64,000 bases of DNA from Saccopteryx bilineata (lineage: Eukaryota > Chordata > Mammalia > Chiroptera > Emballonuridae): NCBI RefSeq assembly GCF_036850765.1, contig NC_089490.1, positions 99,250,074 through 99,314,073 of the forward strand, read 5' to 3'. Both the position numbers and the translations under genes were made by a program. Position 1 is the first letter of the stretch. The number at the start of each line of letters is the position of its first letter. This document shows, one piece after another, positions 45,287-56,138 of this stretch. The notes beneath the pieces were generated by a model, which was not told the DNA's origin, made no database searches, and was given only the letters and a program-made list of their open reading frames with translations.

Positions 45287-45305
45287 TCCTTCCTTCTTTC
45301 TCCCT
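45140..45305. repeat. Compound (TTCC)n(CT)n(TTTC)n microsatellite
   Basis: About 18 ttcc units, a short ctctctctc, then about 14 tttc units. It produces Lys/Glu/Arg/Gly-rich frames on the minus strand that are not genes. Confidence 0.95.
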
Positions 45306-45499
45306 TTCTTTCTTCTTTCTCGCATTTAGGGAAATTGTACAGATGGGCACATCCAGAGTGCAACGGATAAGCCTTGTCCAGGGAAAACCACCTTTATGAT
45401 CATGGTATCTTCCTTGCCAGGTATGAACTTCTAATTTTTCAAATGTTTACTTAAGCATTCTTCTTCTATAAAGGCATCTTTGAATAATCCTCACTTCCA

Positions 45500-46570
45500 G
45501 AGCATATTATACATATAGCCACTTCTCACTCCTTGTGGTAGTTGTGCTCTCTAAAGTTACCTTGAACACTGAATGAGCAAATACTGAACCATTGCTTCTA
45601 GGTGACATTCGGGGTTAAGTTGCTGCAAGCCTCTGGTCACAATATTTTCACCAAGTGACAGACGTACAGGCCTGTTTTACATGTTTTCTGGTTAAGACAC
45701 CTTATTGAGTATATGTTTGGTAAACAAATTGTTTTTAGGTTTCTTCGCTTGTGTTGGGACAGCGCCATGTGTGTATAGTCTATGGAAGACTGCGGGTGCT
45801 TGCCCTCAAGGCGGCAGATTGTGAATTGTGGATTGCCTGCTACAGTGGTGAGGGGCAACTGTTTGCTATTGTTTGCTGGAGAAGCCCCCCCCCCACCCCC
45901 GCCAGCCTGTTCTGGCTAGAGCAGGCAGAGAGAGAGAGAGAAGGAGTCCAGAGAGTGAGTCCTGGAGCACCAAAGGAGAGGGAAGTGGCCTTTCCTGCCT
46001 GTTTGTTCATCTGCTGTTAGGAGGCTCTAATAAACAGATTGGCCCTCCATTTTCTAGCTCCACTGTTGCTTTACTGTCTGCTAGAATCCAATCAGAACCT
46101 GCCTGGCCATGGTGCAGCGTCCCCTGGCCTTACAGTATATATTATTAGTTCAGTAACATTGAGATCCTAGCCAACAGCATTCTAGCTCATGCCTACATGA
46201 AGCTTATCTGATACACATATTTCTTCCACAAAACTTCTTGTGCTTAGAAACACCAGCCAGCCCTCCAGCAGTGGCTTGGAGAATATTTTAAACATCAAAA
46301 TCACAAACAGAAGCACAAAAATGTAAAACATGGGCCACAAAAGAGACAGCTGCTTAGAGTGTGAGAGAGAAACAAGAAGGCAGAACATCGCCTCAGATTG
46401 ATTGCTCTAGCTCAGCTGAGAATGCGCACGTCAGGCAACTTGGAGGTCTCAGTGCACCACACACGTCTGCAAGAAAAAGTACCATAATTCTGGGCTTCCA
46501 AACTCATTCTAGTGACTAGGGGAATTTGCAAATATGGAATTGGTGAGGACTGATTATATATCCATAGCAG
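45500..46570. repeat. Old DNA-transposon-like repeat interrupted by a solo LTR
   Basis: The left part (aagttaccttgaacactgaa, gcaaatactgaaccattgct, gcaagcctctggtcacaata, gttaagacaccttattgag) and right part (cagtaacattgagatcctag, catgaagcttatctgataca, aaaatgtaaaacatgggcc, ggaatttgcaaatatgg) read as one continuous old element of probable Tigger type once 45714-46138 is removed. The ends are not resolved and the family name is tentative. Confidence 0.45.
45714..46133 (+). mobile_element. ERV solo LTR with 5-bp TSD
   Basis: The 420-bp sequence begins tgtttggtaaac and ends tggccttaca, the TG...CA termini of retroviral LTRs. It is flanked by gtata on both sides (45709-45713 and 46134-46138). An AATAAA at 46029-46034 lies about 100 bp from the 3' end, as expected for the R region. 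A poly(C) run (about 45886-45900) and a short GA repeat lie in the U3-like part. No gag, pol or env sequence adjoins it, so it is a solo LTR left by recombination. The 89- and 91-codon frames over it are not genes. The ERV class is not determined. Confidence 0.75.
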
Positions 46571-46740
46571 AGTCACCAAACTGGACAGCTAGGTCCTTCT
46601 GAACTAGTTCACTTGCTTTCTCTTTTTGATTTCTATGTCCTTAAGGCTCACATGAAGGTTTTGAATACTTGTATGAATAAACGAATAAGTGAATGAATTA
46701 ACAGATGAATTCAGTGAAATACATTCTGCTTAATATTTTC

Positions 46741-47115
46741 TTTTTTTTTTTTTTTCATTTTTCTGAAGCTGGAAGCAGGGAGAGACAGTCAGACAGACTC
46801 CCGCATGCGCCCGACTGGGATCCACCCGGCACGCCCACCAGGGGCAATGCTCTGCCCATCCTGGGCGTCGCCATGTTGCGACCAGAGCCACTCTAGCGCC
46901 TGAGGCAGAGGCCACAGAGCCATCCCCAGAGCCCGGGCCATCTTTGCTCCAATGGAGCCTTGGCTGCGGGAGGGGAAGAGAGAGACAGAGAGGAAAGCGC
47001 GGCGGAGGGGTGGAGAAGCAAATGGGCGCTTCTCCTGTGTGCCCTGGCCGGGAATTGAACCCGGGTCCTCCGCACGCTAGGCCGATGCTCTACCGCTGAG
47101 CCAACCGGCCAGGGC
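46741..47115 (-). mobile_element. Young Ves-type SINE (antisense), perfect 15-bp TSD
   Basis: The minus-strand head is gccctggccggttggctcag, ending at 47115, with an intact box B (ggttcaattcccggcc) and many preserved CpGs (cgcacgctaggccgatgc, gcggcggagg). The tail side is a run of T at 46741-46755. Exact 15-bp flanks ctgcttaatattttc (46726-46740 and 47116-47130) show a recent L1-mediated insertion. It lacks the internal 21-bp duplication seen in the copy at 58570. Confidence 0.93.
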
Positions 47116-47479
47116 CTGCTTAATATTTTCAATACAGGCTGTATACATGCAGGAAATGTTTCTATAAAAAAGACTTTCTTTTTAGAATTTGCTAAATGCT
47201 TAATAATTCTGCAGGACATAGGGAATGATGTTGCTTTCTTCCTCTTCAACATCTTCATTAACAATTTTCAATAAACAGTGAACAGTAAAATAACAAAATC
47301 TGCAGATGATACTATATAAAGAGGTATTGTAAACAGTGAGAGGACTGCTATATGAATACACCTAGAGAAGTTAAAAATACAAAGTAAATCAGGAATGAAG
47401 CAACCAGAAAAATACAAAATAGAAAATCTAGTCAAGCAAATTTTAAATATCGAGGACATCTGGCCGCTCTGCTTGTTGA

Positions 47480-48400
47480 TTTTAAATTACCTGTGTATTG
47501 ATTCATTCAGTGGGCATTTGTTGAGGGCCTACTTTGTGCCTAGTCCAGTACTCTGTCCTGGAGTTATTAACATGAACAAGATAGTCAGGGCTCTTGTCTC
47601 ATGGGGTTTATATTCTAGAGCAGGAGATAGAAAAGAGAAATGAGTAGTCCAGAATCTCTAAGATGAGTGAGGAGAGATTTTAGAGTTGAAACAGAGAGGA
47701 TGAGTGGAAGAACAAGGGAGAAGAGTGCTCCAGAGAAAGACATCTAAAGGGCAAAGGTCCAGAGGGAAAAAAAATGGAAGTGTGGCCAACACAGGAACAG
47801 AAAACGATGCTAGTAGCTGGAGCTCAAGGTAGGGGTGGCCTGGAGAATAAGGATGACTTGTGACCAGCAAAAGAGCAGGTAGGGGAGTAGGGGTCAGGTT
47901 ATGTAGTGCCCTGTAGGCATTGTCAAGGAAGCTGGATTTTATTCTATGTGCCACGGGAAAGCACTGAGCAGTTTTAAGAAGAGTAAGAAGCATGATTCAC
48001 TGACGTTATTTGAGCAAATATATAGCAAGGAGTTCAATTAGGAGGTTAGAGGAGTAATTGCAGCAAGAGGCTCTGTGGCTTGAACTAAGACCTGGAAAAG
48101 AGAAGGTGTGGGGGGACTGGGATCTGTTTAGGACTGAACACTAGCAGAACTTGTAATGGATTGGCTGGGGGGGGCAGCGAGGGGGTCAGGCTGGAAGGAC
48201 AGGGAAGAATCAAAGGTGAACTACATGTTTTCACTTGAATAAAAATTGGTTTGAGCAACTAGGAACTGCAGCTACTAACTGAAATTAGGGAGTCCTAAAG
48301 GAGAAACAGTTTAAAGAAGAAGGAGGTAGAAATTGGTCCTTGTGGATATATTAAGTTTGAGTTGCCTGTTAGACATTCAATGAGACTTCGTTGTGAATTT
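47480..48400 (-). repeat. L2 LINE 3' region (antisense)
   Basis: A long antisense L2: gggcatttgttgagggccta, tttatattctagagcaggag, ctggattttattctatgtgc, aaagcactgagcagttttaa and attaggaggttagaggagta follow the reverse-complement order of the L2 3' region for about 0.9 kb. The minus-strand 111-codon frame at 47658-47993 is L2-derived in direction but contains no recognisable protein domain. Confidence 0.65.
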
Positions 48401-48404
48401 AGTT

Positions 48405-48765
48405 TGAATTTTCCAGATGGTTACTGATGTTGAGTGCTTTTTCATGTGCTCATTGCCATTCTTATATATTCCTTTATACAGTTTTTGTTAAAGACTTTTG
48501 CCCATTTTTATTTGGTTATTTTTAGTAATATATGTTAATGATTTTTGCTTCTATGATCATAAGGAAGATGGTTTGTAGTTTTTTGTTTTTGTGATTTTCC
48601 TATAATGTCTCTGTCTACTTTTGATATCAGAGCTGATAATTAGCTTATTAGTTTTCAAAATGTGTTCATTGATGAGTAGAAGTTTTTAAGTGTTACTATG
48701 TCCATTATATACTTCATTATATGGTTAGTGCGTTAGGTTTTTGTCTGAGAAATCTTTGCTTATCT
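48405..48765 (-). repeat. Old LINE-1 ORF2 fragment (antisense), distal part
   Basis: The text gttgagtgctttttcatgtg, then aagacttttgcccattttta, atgatcataaggaagatggt and taatgtctctgtctactttt is the reverse complement of L1 ORF2 C-terminal and RT sequence, heavily diverged. It appears to pair with the EN part at 49190-49790. Confidence 0.6.
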
Positions 48766-49189
48766 CCACATGGGGATTCGGGAAGATTAACACACTCAGA
48801 GAGGGCGTGGAAGCTCTGACCTTTCCCCATACCTTGCTCTATTCATTGCTTCCATCTGGCTGATCTAAGTTATAGCCTTATACAATAAACCAGTAATTTG
48901 GAGAGTAAATGTTTTTCTGTGTTCTTTGAGCTGCTATAGCATTCGTCAGACCTAAGGTGGGGGTTATTAGAACCTCAGATCTGTAGCTGAATAGAGAAAC
49001 ACAGGTGACAACCTGGACTTTGGATTGGCTTCTGAAGTTGGGAGTGGGGAGCAGTCTCATAGGACTGAGGCTTTAACGCGTGGGTCTGATGCTATCTCCA
49101 GATAGAGTCAGATTGTAAGACACCTAGATGTCAGAATTGGTCAGAATTGGCACAGGAAACCACCCTGTCTACATTGGAGATTGGGTCCA
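48766..49189 (+). repeat. LTR-like segment inside antisense LINE-1 (tentative)
   Basis: Phrases tacaataaaccagtaatttg, gtgttctttgagctgctata, gaaacacaggtgacaacctg and ggtctgatgctatctccaga recall the R-U5 part of an old mammalian ERV LTR, with AATAAA at 48884-48889. Termini and TSD are not found. Confidence 0.4.
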
Positions 49190-49790
49190 GAATCTTTATT
49201 ATCTATCTATTGAGAATTAATATGTGGCCTAACATATGGTGCATCCTGGAAAATGTCCCATGTGCATTTGAGAGAACGTGTATGACATCGTTGTTGGGTA
49301 GAGTGGTCTTGATATAGCATTTAGATCTTCGGTTTAGTGTGTTGGGTGAGTCTTCTAATTCCTTACTTACGTTTTGCCTGGAGGTTCTATCCATTATTGT
49401 GAGTGAGGTATTGATGTCTCCAACTATTACTGTTGAACTGCCCCTTTTCCCCTTTAATTCTGTCAGCTTTTGCTTCATATATTTTGATGTTCTATCATTA
49501 GGTGAATAAATACTTATCATTGTTATATTTTCTTGTTGTATTGAGCCTTATATCAATATATAATATTATTCATTATTTCTTATAAACTTTTATAATTTAA
49601 AGTCTATGTTGCCTGATGTTTGTATAGCCACTCCTGCTCTATTTAAGTTACTATATGCATAAAATATCTTTTTACATTTTTTCACTTTCAGTCTGTTTGT
49701 GTCTTTGGAGCTCAAGAGAGCCTCTTGTATACAGCATATAGCTGGACCATGTCTTTTTATCCATTCTGTCAATATCAGTCTTGACTGGAG
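49190..49790 (-). pseudogene. Old LINE-1 ORF2 endonuclease fragment (antisense)
   Basis: Minus-strand frames at 49203-49520 and 49590-49772 encode diverged L1 endonuclease: AICCIQEALLSSKDTNRLK, AGVAIQTSG, IYSPNDRTSKYMKQKL, VIVGDINTSLTIMDR and FSRMHHMLGH. The two frames are separated by about 70 bp of decayed sequence. This is much older than the L1 at 3939-11752 and belongs to a different subfamily. Confidence 0.8.
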
Positions 49791-49920
49791 AATAGGAACT
49801 CACTGAGTTCCTACGATGTGTAGGCACTGTGGTTGGCTCTGATGATAAAGCCGTAAATAAGATGGAGACAGTCTGTGACCCCAGAGAGCTTATATGTTCT
49901 CAGAGGTATACAACATTAAA
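49791..49920 (-). repeat. L2-like 3' end (antisense)
   Basis: The text gagttcctacgatgtgtagg, then gtaaataagatggagacagt and gagagcttatatgttctcag reads as an antisense L2 3' end. Confidence 0.45.
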
Positions 49921-50218
49921 AATTAATTACACAATTAATTTCTTACAATTATGTAAATCCTACAACCAGCAGTATATAGGTGGATGAGATTCAGAATAAC
50001 ATGCTTGTGATTAAAATCAGACTTTAAGCCCTAATTAATTAAGTCTGGAACTGACAAAGGAAACTATAGTGGAAATATTCATCATTCTCAATGACTTTAC
50101 TTGGCATGCAACTTACATATAGTTTTTCAACATATCACTATTTCTCTTCATAAATAAAATACATTAAGAAACCACTTCAATGTTCATAAATAGACTACAT
50201 ATTGGACATGCCAATAAT

Positions 50219-50724
50219 TAGTGGTGGGATTTAAATAATTTAATAACTGGTTCTCTGCCCTGATGACCGTTTTAAGTATAAAAAAATGATATGCCAAAAA
50301 GTAGTTTATTATTTCATGCATTTAATACTTAAATAAGAACAATAAAAGAGGTACACAATACTAGATTATAAGAAAGAGTTTAAAAACATTAACAAAAAAT
50401 GTTAAATAATATCTGACAAAAAAATCAAACTGTTAAGATATTTCCATATTGCTTCCTGAGTGGCATCCTCACTTGCAATGCTTTTCACCTATGGACAGAA
50501 TGAACATTACTACGTGTACTTAGAATACACTGTTGTGCAGATAAACGTTCAAAAAGGGAAAGGAATGTAAATTTGTGATTTCCACACTGGGAGGCTTCCC
50601 AGGCACTCACCTTAGAGGGAACCCTGATTACAAGTGCCATTTTAACAACCAATTCACCGAACTCAACAAAAAATTAGGTATCAGTTCTGCCAAACTGGTG
50701 TGAACTGGCTGAATCACACTACTT
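50219..50724. mobile_element. hAT-like non-autonomous element with 8-bp TSD (7/8)
   Basis: The left end tagtggtgggatttaaataa and right end ggctgaatcacactactt share a degenerate terminal inverted repeat. A second inverted part nearby pairs actggttctctg (left) with aaactggtgtgaactgg (right). The flanking octamers are ccaataat (50211-50218) and cgaataat (50725-50732). The interior is AT-rich with no coding capacity. It differs from the other hAT elements in the window at its ends and so represents another family. Confidence 0.7.
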
Positions 50725-50732
50725 CGAATAAT

Positions 50733-52925
50733 AATAACTTTTCTTAGAAACAAGTAATATTAACTTGTTTAATACATGTTTGTATCACAAAAACAGACAC
50801 TTTGTATTTTTCTTAGGACTGGATTATAGATATTATAGATGGAAAAAGCAGAGTTGGCCACGAAATGTCAATTCTCCCTACTTAAGAAAATGTCTAAATC
50901 TCCAGGCGCCTGTCTGGCCTCCTCATTTTGGTCCACCACTTTAGAATGATTGCATCAGACTTCCCATTGTGCTGGGCAGAGACAAGCACTCCTAAATGTA
51001 GACAACAGGAGGTAGGGTAGGCTATTTCCCAAAGATGTGTGATTGTCTCAAGTATTCTGTGGGCAGGCCAGCCATAACTTGTCTGATTACTTCGTTCTCC
51101 ACATATTTGATTTTGAGTTCTCTTAGCTGAAAGTTAGCTAAATTTTTAAAAAGTCTCTGAACTCTGATTATCTAAATGAGTTTAAATGGATTCAATATCC
51201 ACAACTTCATTAGACTCTGCACTAAATCCATTAATAAATCAACTATAATTCAACTTGCTTCTGTATAATGGATATTTTTGCTGAAGGTGCTATAATTGGA
51301 AGAACACCACCAATTGCTTGTTATTTAATCTAGGGATTTATACAGCTTTTTTTTAAAAAAAATCATATAATAGGAAACCAATTAGCATTCAGTTTCATTT
51401 CTCAATTAATTTTTGGACTCTAATAATTAAACATAGCTACCTGAAATAGCTGGTAATGAGCTGAAACATGATGAAAATATAAGCTATTAATTGACTCATC
51501 AATTCATGTAACACAAACTGTTCAGTGAGTATATTTTTAAAGGTTTTGAAAGAAAAAATTTTCTTTGGAGAAGAGGCTAAGGGATCATCATCACCATGGG
51601 TAAGACTCTAATTTTTTTCTTTTGACATAAACCTTGTAAATAATTTTAAGCTAAAAAAAAAAATCTAAAATTCAAAACTGGACTTCGATAAGAGTGGCAT
51701 GTGCTGGAAGCCTGTGCTGTCACAATGCAGGGAGATTTGTCAGGCCGTGCAAATTTATCACAAAAACCCATGTCCTTGCAAAGGAGGGCAGGGCTCCCTG
51801 TTTCTGTTTCGGTCAGCTCTTTGCATTGTTGATTGATTCGCTGTAGTGCTGTTGTCAGTATTTTATCAATAGTCGCATAGATCTCATGACTGGCATTTTG
51901 CCTTTTTAAAACCATCCCCTTTGCTGTGATAGAGGATTGGAACCTCAAAGCCTGTGGGGAATGACCAGTAGCCTTTTTATTATTATTTATGAATTCATCA
52001 GAAAGGAATATTGACCTCAAATTAAAAGCCAGAAAATTACTCCTGGAATAAATTGCTAAAGGTCAGTTTCTTTGCAAAGAACTTGCTGTGTGTCTCTCTG
52101 TGTGCCTCGTGTTGTCACTGTAATAAATAAGGCAGCATTCAACCTATTTGCAAGACTGGGTGAAGATAAGGAATTTTTATATTAGTATTTGCTTTTGGTA
52201 TTGAATTTAAATTAAACTTTTCTAATGTTTTTTTTTGTTGTTGTTGCTCTTGGTATGTTTTCCTTCTGAAGGTGGGAAAAACTGCTCTGTACCAAAAGCA
52301 ATTAGAATGTTACATATTTTTTTATTCTTGAGAAAAGTAATATGTTTATTTTTAGTCCAAGAGAATTAAAATAGCAAAAATACTTTAGAACCCCATTCCC
52401 TAACAAAATAGAAGGTCTTTCTCCAATTATAAGAAGTTCTGGGCAAAGCATTTGTCTATTTTGGATTAGAAAATCAAAGTGAATCAAAATACTGTAGTAA
52501 TCAAAAGAAACAGCCTCCCTTGAGATTCTTGGCACCGTGAATAGATATTTAAATATTTAACGACTCTTTTTATCTTTACCTGTTCACAAATGATAAACAG
52601 GGAGTTGGAATGAAATGAAAAAGCTGCCTATTGACTTTGAAATTAAAGTAGTTTTTATGCCCAGGGTTTGAATACCTTCCCTTCTGTCAGAAGGCTCTGC
52701 TTTCTCTGTCCTGCTGGTGTTAAATTAATTATGTGCCTAAAGAGGTGTTCATCATGCGATGTGGATGCTATATAGTCACTCATACTTTTAGGATATTGAG
52801 GAGGTTTTGAAATTTATCAACCCTGAAAAAAATATCTTAGAGGTGATTTCTGAAATCTTGTTGTATATTCAATGTAATAAGTAAATTTAAACAATCACAG
52901 TCTCTAATTTAAGTGTTTAGCATAA
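50733..52925. other. 2.2-kb repeat-poor block without supported genes
   Basis: I recognise no interspersed repeat. Within it, 51180-51500 is dense in ATTA/TAAT cores (tccattaataaatcaac, gaaaccaattagcattcag, ctcaattaattttt, ctattaattgactcatc), and 51646-52020 has an unusually long minus-strand frame (124 codons) for AT-rich DNA, without a recognisable domain. Conserved non-coding DNA is one explanation; chance is the other. Confidence 0.4.
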
Positions 52926-53121
52926 AGGTTCTCAGCTGGGGATGGGGATGAGTCTGTCAATGTCTGGAGACCTTTTAATCACCACAGATGGGGGTGGTTG
53001 TGCTACTGGCATCTAGTGGGTGCAGGCCAGGGATGCTGCTCTATACCTCACATTGCACAAGACAGATCTCGACAATAAATCTGGCCCTAAATATCCATAG
53101 TGCAGGGATTGAGAAACACTC
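52926..53121 (+). repeat. MER20-like hAT element
   Basis: The element reads gtcaatgtctggagaccttt, gtgctactggcatctagtgg, gtgcaggccagggatgctgc and a terminal gattgagaaacactc, in MER20 order. The left terminus ggttctcagctgg pairs loosely with the right end. Old and without coding capacity. Confidence 0.78.
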
Positions 53122-53129
53122 ATTTAGAG

Positions 53130-53815
53130 AAATATGATAAAATGTCATTGAATGGTCATAGTGACTCAACACTAAAATTTCACATTGGGAAATACAAATT
53201 TAAATAACAATGGTATGTCTTTATTACTTATCTGAATAGCAAAAAGCAAAGGGAATGATAAAACCCGTTCTGGCAGAGGCTGTAGGAAGCGAGTACACTC
53301 ATACATTACTAAAGGGAGAAGTCTGGCAGCATCTACTCAAAATGGAGAACAACTTCCTTTCAGTCAGCAACCCCTCATTTGAGAATATCAGTATACAAAG
53401 ATCCAGCTCTTTTGTTGGGGTTGAAAAAATGACTGGAAAAAAACTGAGTATTAATAGATAGGAGAATAATTTATGAGACATCTATAATATAGAGTATTAT
53501 GACATATTTAAACACATACATAATAATGGAGATTTTCCATATTTTATTAAGTGAGAAAACCAGTTTCCTAATAACATGTATATTACAAGATCATTTTTAT
53601 AAAACAAACAGCAAACACCTTCCGTACATTTGTATATTTTTAATGAGCATATGGAAGGCTGTAGCAGGTGTTGAATTTGATGACTCTTTTTGAAGAGATA
53701 AGAATGAAGATGGCTGGAGGTTGCTTATTAACCTCTCCCTTTTTGTATTTGCTTTTCCATTTTCGATTTAAAAATTATAATATTACTTTTCTAATTTATA
53801 AACAATTTAACAAAG
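53130..53815 (+). repeat. Old LINE-1 ORF2 end and 3' UTR (sense)
   Basis: The text acattgggaaatacaaattt, ctggcagaggctgtaggaag, gagtacactcatacattact and, further on, gtgagaaaaccagtttccta follows an old L1ME-type 3' end. Short frames (53255-53461, 53499-53693, 53668-53910) are AT-rich fragments, not genes. Confidence 0.55.
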
Positions 53816-54569
53816 ATAACCTTGAGAAAATTTGGGATCACTCTTCTGGGATTATTTTATATTTAGCATTGTTGTCTTGTGAACGACCTGGAAATGTATA
53901 CCTTGGTTAGTGTAATTACAGAGGATATAGTAGGGTTTTGTTTTTGTTTTGTTGATGAATACTGACATGAAAGGCATTATAAAATGAGTATTTATAAATA
54001 CATATTTGTATACATGACATATACTATTCTATCATTTATGAAAACATGTAGAGTCCATATAATAAAAATTAGGATTAGAAAATCCTAAAGTGATGGTAAG
54101 TAGTAAAGAAAAGTAACTGAGAGCTCCAGAGTTGTCCCCGGCCTGGACCAACGGGTTGTCACTCACAGCTGCCCAGGGGCCTGTTAAGGAAAGGGCACTG
54201 TTGTTTCCTTGATGTCAACCTCAAAGGTTAGGAATCTTTCCTGAATCTTTTATTATCTCCCCATTTCTATGGACAGCTATTTAGTGTCTCAATAACATAG
54301 AAGTTGTTAGAGGTAGGACAGGATTATTTTACATATTGACAAATAGTGGTGAGGTGGCTTTCTTTTCTTGAAAATTATAAGAGAACACTTTGGTGTCAAT
54401 ATTATAGATAAAATATGGCATTAATAGGCTATCATTGAGCAAGAGAAAGAACAGTGAGAAAATTTAAGGATCAGCACCCTCTTCATACTTTAATTGTAAT
54501 GGATACTAAAATCATGACAGGAAAGTGTTAACTGATCTGATCACCCTGTCCCATCCCTTCTCTATGGAA

Positions 54570-54775
54570 TCAGCCAACGTTACTGCATTCAGGTTATATA
54601 TCTGATCCTAGTCTAATCTGTTCACATGACTTAATTTTCATGACAAAAAACAAAGGTATCTGCCATTTTTATCCTTATTTTATACATGAGAAAATATGCA
54701 CAGAGAAGTTAGGCAACTTTCCCAAAGTCACACAGCTACTATGTGACAGAAATGGAATTCTGCCAGGGAGGAATG
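54570..54775 (+). repeat. MIR SINE (sense)
   Basis: The text tccttattttatacatgaga, acagagaagttaggcaactt and tcccaaagtcacacagctac follows MIR core order. Confidence 0.7.
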
Positions 54776-55789
54776 ATCCCAAGGACTGTGAAAATATAAT
54801 GAAAATTTGAGACTGTGGAAACTGAAGAATCTTACTTTCTTCTCAGTGATTAAAAGAAAAGGACATCATAATTGAATAAATTTTTAGCTTTAAAATAAAT
54901 AATTTGGTAAAGAAGACCCTAATGAATTAATCTGAGAATTTACATCACGTACTATGGACTTGGTATTTAGCTAGGAACTGCTTCTAATTTTAAACAATGG
55001 TGTTTATTTTTGCCCAGTGAAAAAATAATTTCTTCAACTTCCCCTATTCTTTAGAATGAGTGTATACGTATGCTCATGCTCCTGTAATTGCCTTGGACAG
55101 CAGTTTATAAGCGATACAATCTCCTGTAAATAAATACATTGAAAGTTTAAATTATTTGGACCATAACCCAGCTTTTCTGGCCTGGTAATCTTGTGTCTAT
55201 GGTTATAATGAATGCAGTTCCATTACTGTTTAATATCTCATGTATATGTTCAACAGAATTGCGACACCAGCACATCACAGAATGTAGGTTATTCAATGAA
55301 TAAAAATAGTTTGAAAGTGCTTTCTCACATTTGAGGCTTTAATTCTCTCTCTGCTGGGAGTGTTATATTGAGAAGAACATATTTTGCATCTATTTCCGCC
55401 TTTCTGCAATTTCAGATCTCAATTTCTGTCTTCCTCCCCTCCCCACTTTATAATTTTCATGTTCTCATACAATTCTTGAGCCGTACAGTCTGCCACTAGC
55501 TGACTGACTTTGGGAGGTCTATTTTGTATCTAAGTTTTCTTGTCACTAGTGAGTGTTTTTCCCCCTTCTGCTTTTATTGCATAAATTTTTCACATAACAC
55601 GTAAACCACCCTTACAGTGAGACACTGAATATAAAGTCCATTTTGAGGAGGCTGAGCCTCTTTCTTTTTTTTCTTTTTCTTTTTCCCCCAAAGAAGAGAA
55701 AATTCAAAGCATCAAACTCTGTAATAACTTACCCACAGTTTTTGATGAATAAACATTTGTACTGACAAGGTGAAAAAATAGCCAAGTGG
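54776..55789. other. 1-kb repeat-poor block
   Basis: No repeat, gene or RNA is recognised. Bases 54880-55330 have balanced composition and no low-complexity sequence. It could be unique intergenic or conserved non-coding DNA. A TTTTTC tract lies at about 55660-55690. Confidence 0.4.
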
Positions 55790-55798
55790 AAGATCTTT

Positions 55799-56129
55799 TT
55801 TTTTTTTTTTTTTTCCAGAGACAGAGTCAGAGAGAGGGATAGACAGGGACAGACAGACAGGAATGGAGAGAGATGAGAAGCATCAATCATCAGCTTTACC
55901 TTGCAGCACCTTAGTTGTTCATTGATTGCTTTTTCATATGTGCCTTGACTGCGGGCCTTCAGCAAACCGAGTAACCCCTTGCTCAAGCCAGCGACCTTGG
56001 GTCCAAGCTGGTGAGCTATGCTCAAACCAGATGAGCCCGCGCTCAAGCTGGCCACCTCGGGGTCTCGAACCTGGGTCCTCCGTATCCCAGTCCGACGCTC
56101 TATCCACTGTGCCACCTGTCTGGTCAGGC
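55799..56129 (-). mobile_element. tRNA-derived SINE of the ggtcaggc type (antisense, long form), perfect 9-bp TSD
   Basis: On the minus strand it starts gcctgaccagacaggtggca, with gcacagtggatagagcgtcg (box A region) and ggttcgagaccccgaggtgg (box B region), then the repeated gagctcac/gctcaagc motifs, and ends in agacagagag and an A run (T run at 55799-55814). Exact flanks aagatcttt (55790-55798 and 56130-56138). Several CpGs remain, so it is fairly young. Confidence 0.9.
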
Positions 56130-56138
56130 AAGATCTTT

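Noticed and set aside
45752..46133. Earlier choice of LTR start at tgttgggacag
   Set aside because: It gave no target-site duplication. Moving the start to 45714 gives TG...CA ends, an exact gtata duplication and a continuous host element.
51646..52020. 124-codon protein-coding gene on the minus strand
   Set aside because: There is no recognisable domain and no splice or promoter context. Kept only as an observation about an open frame in a repeat-free block.
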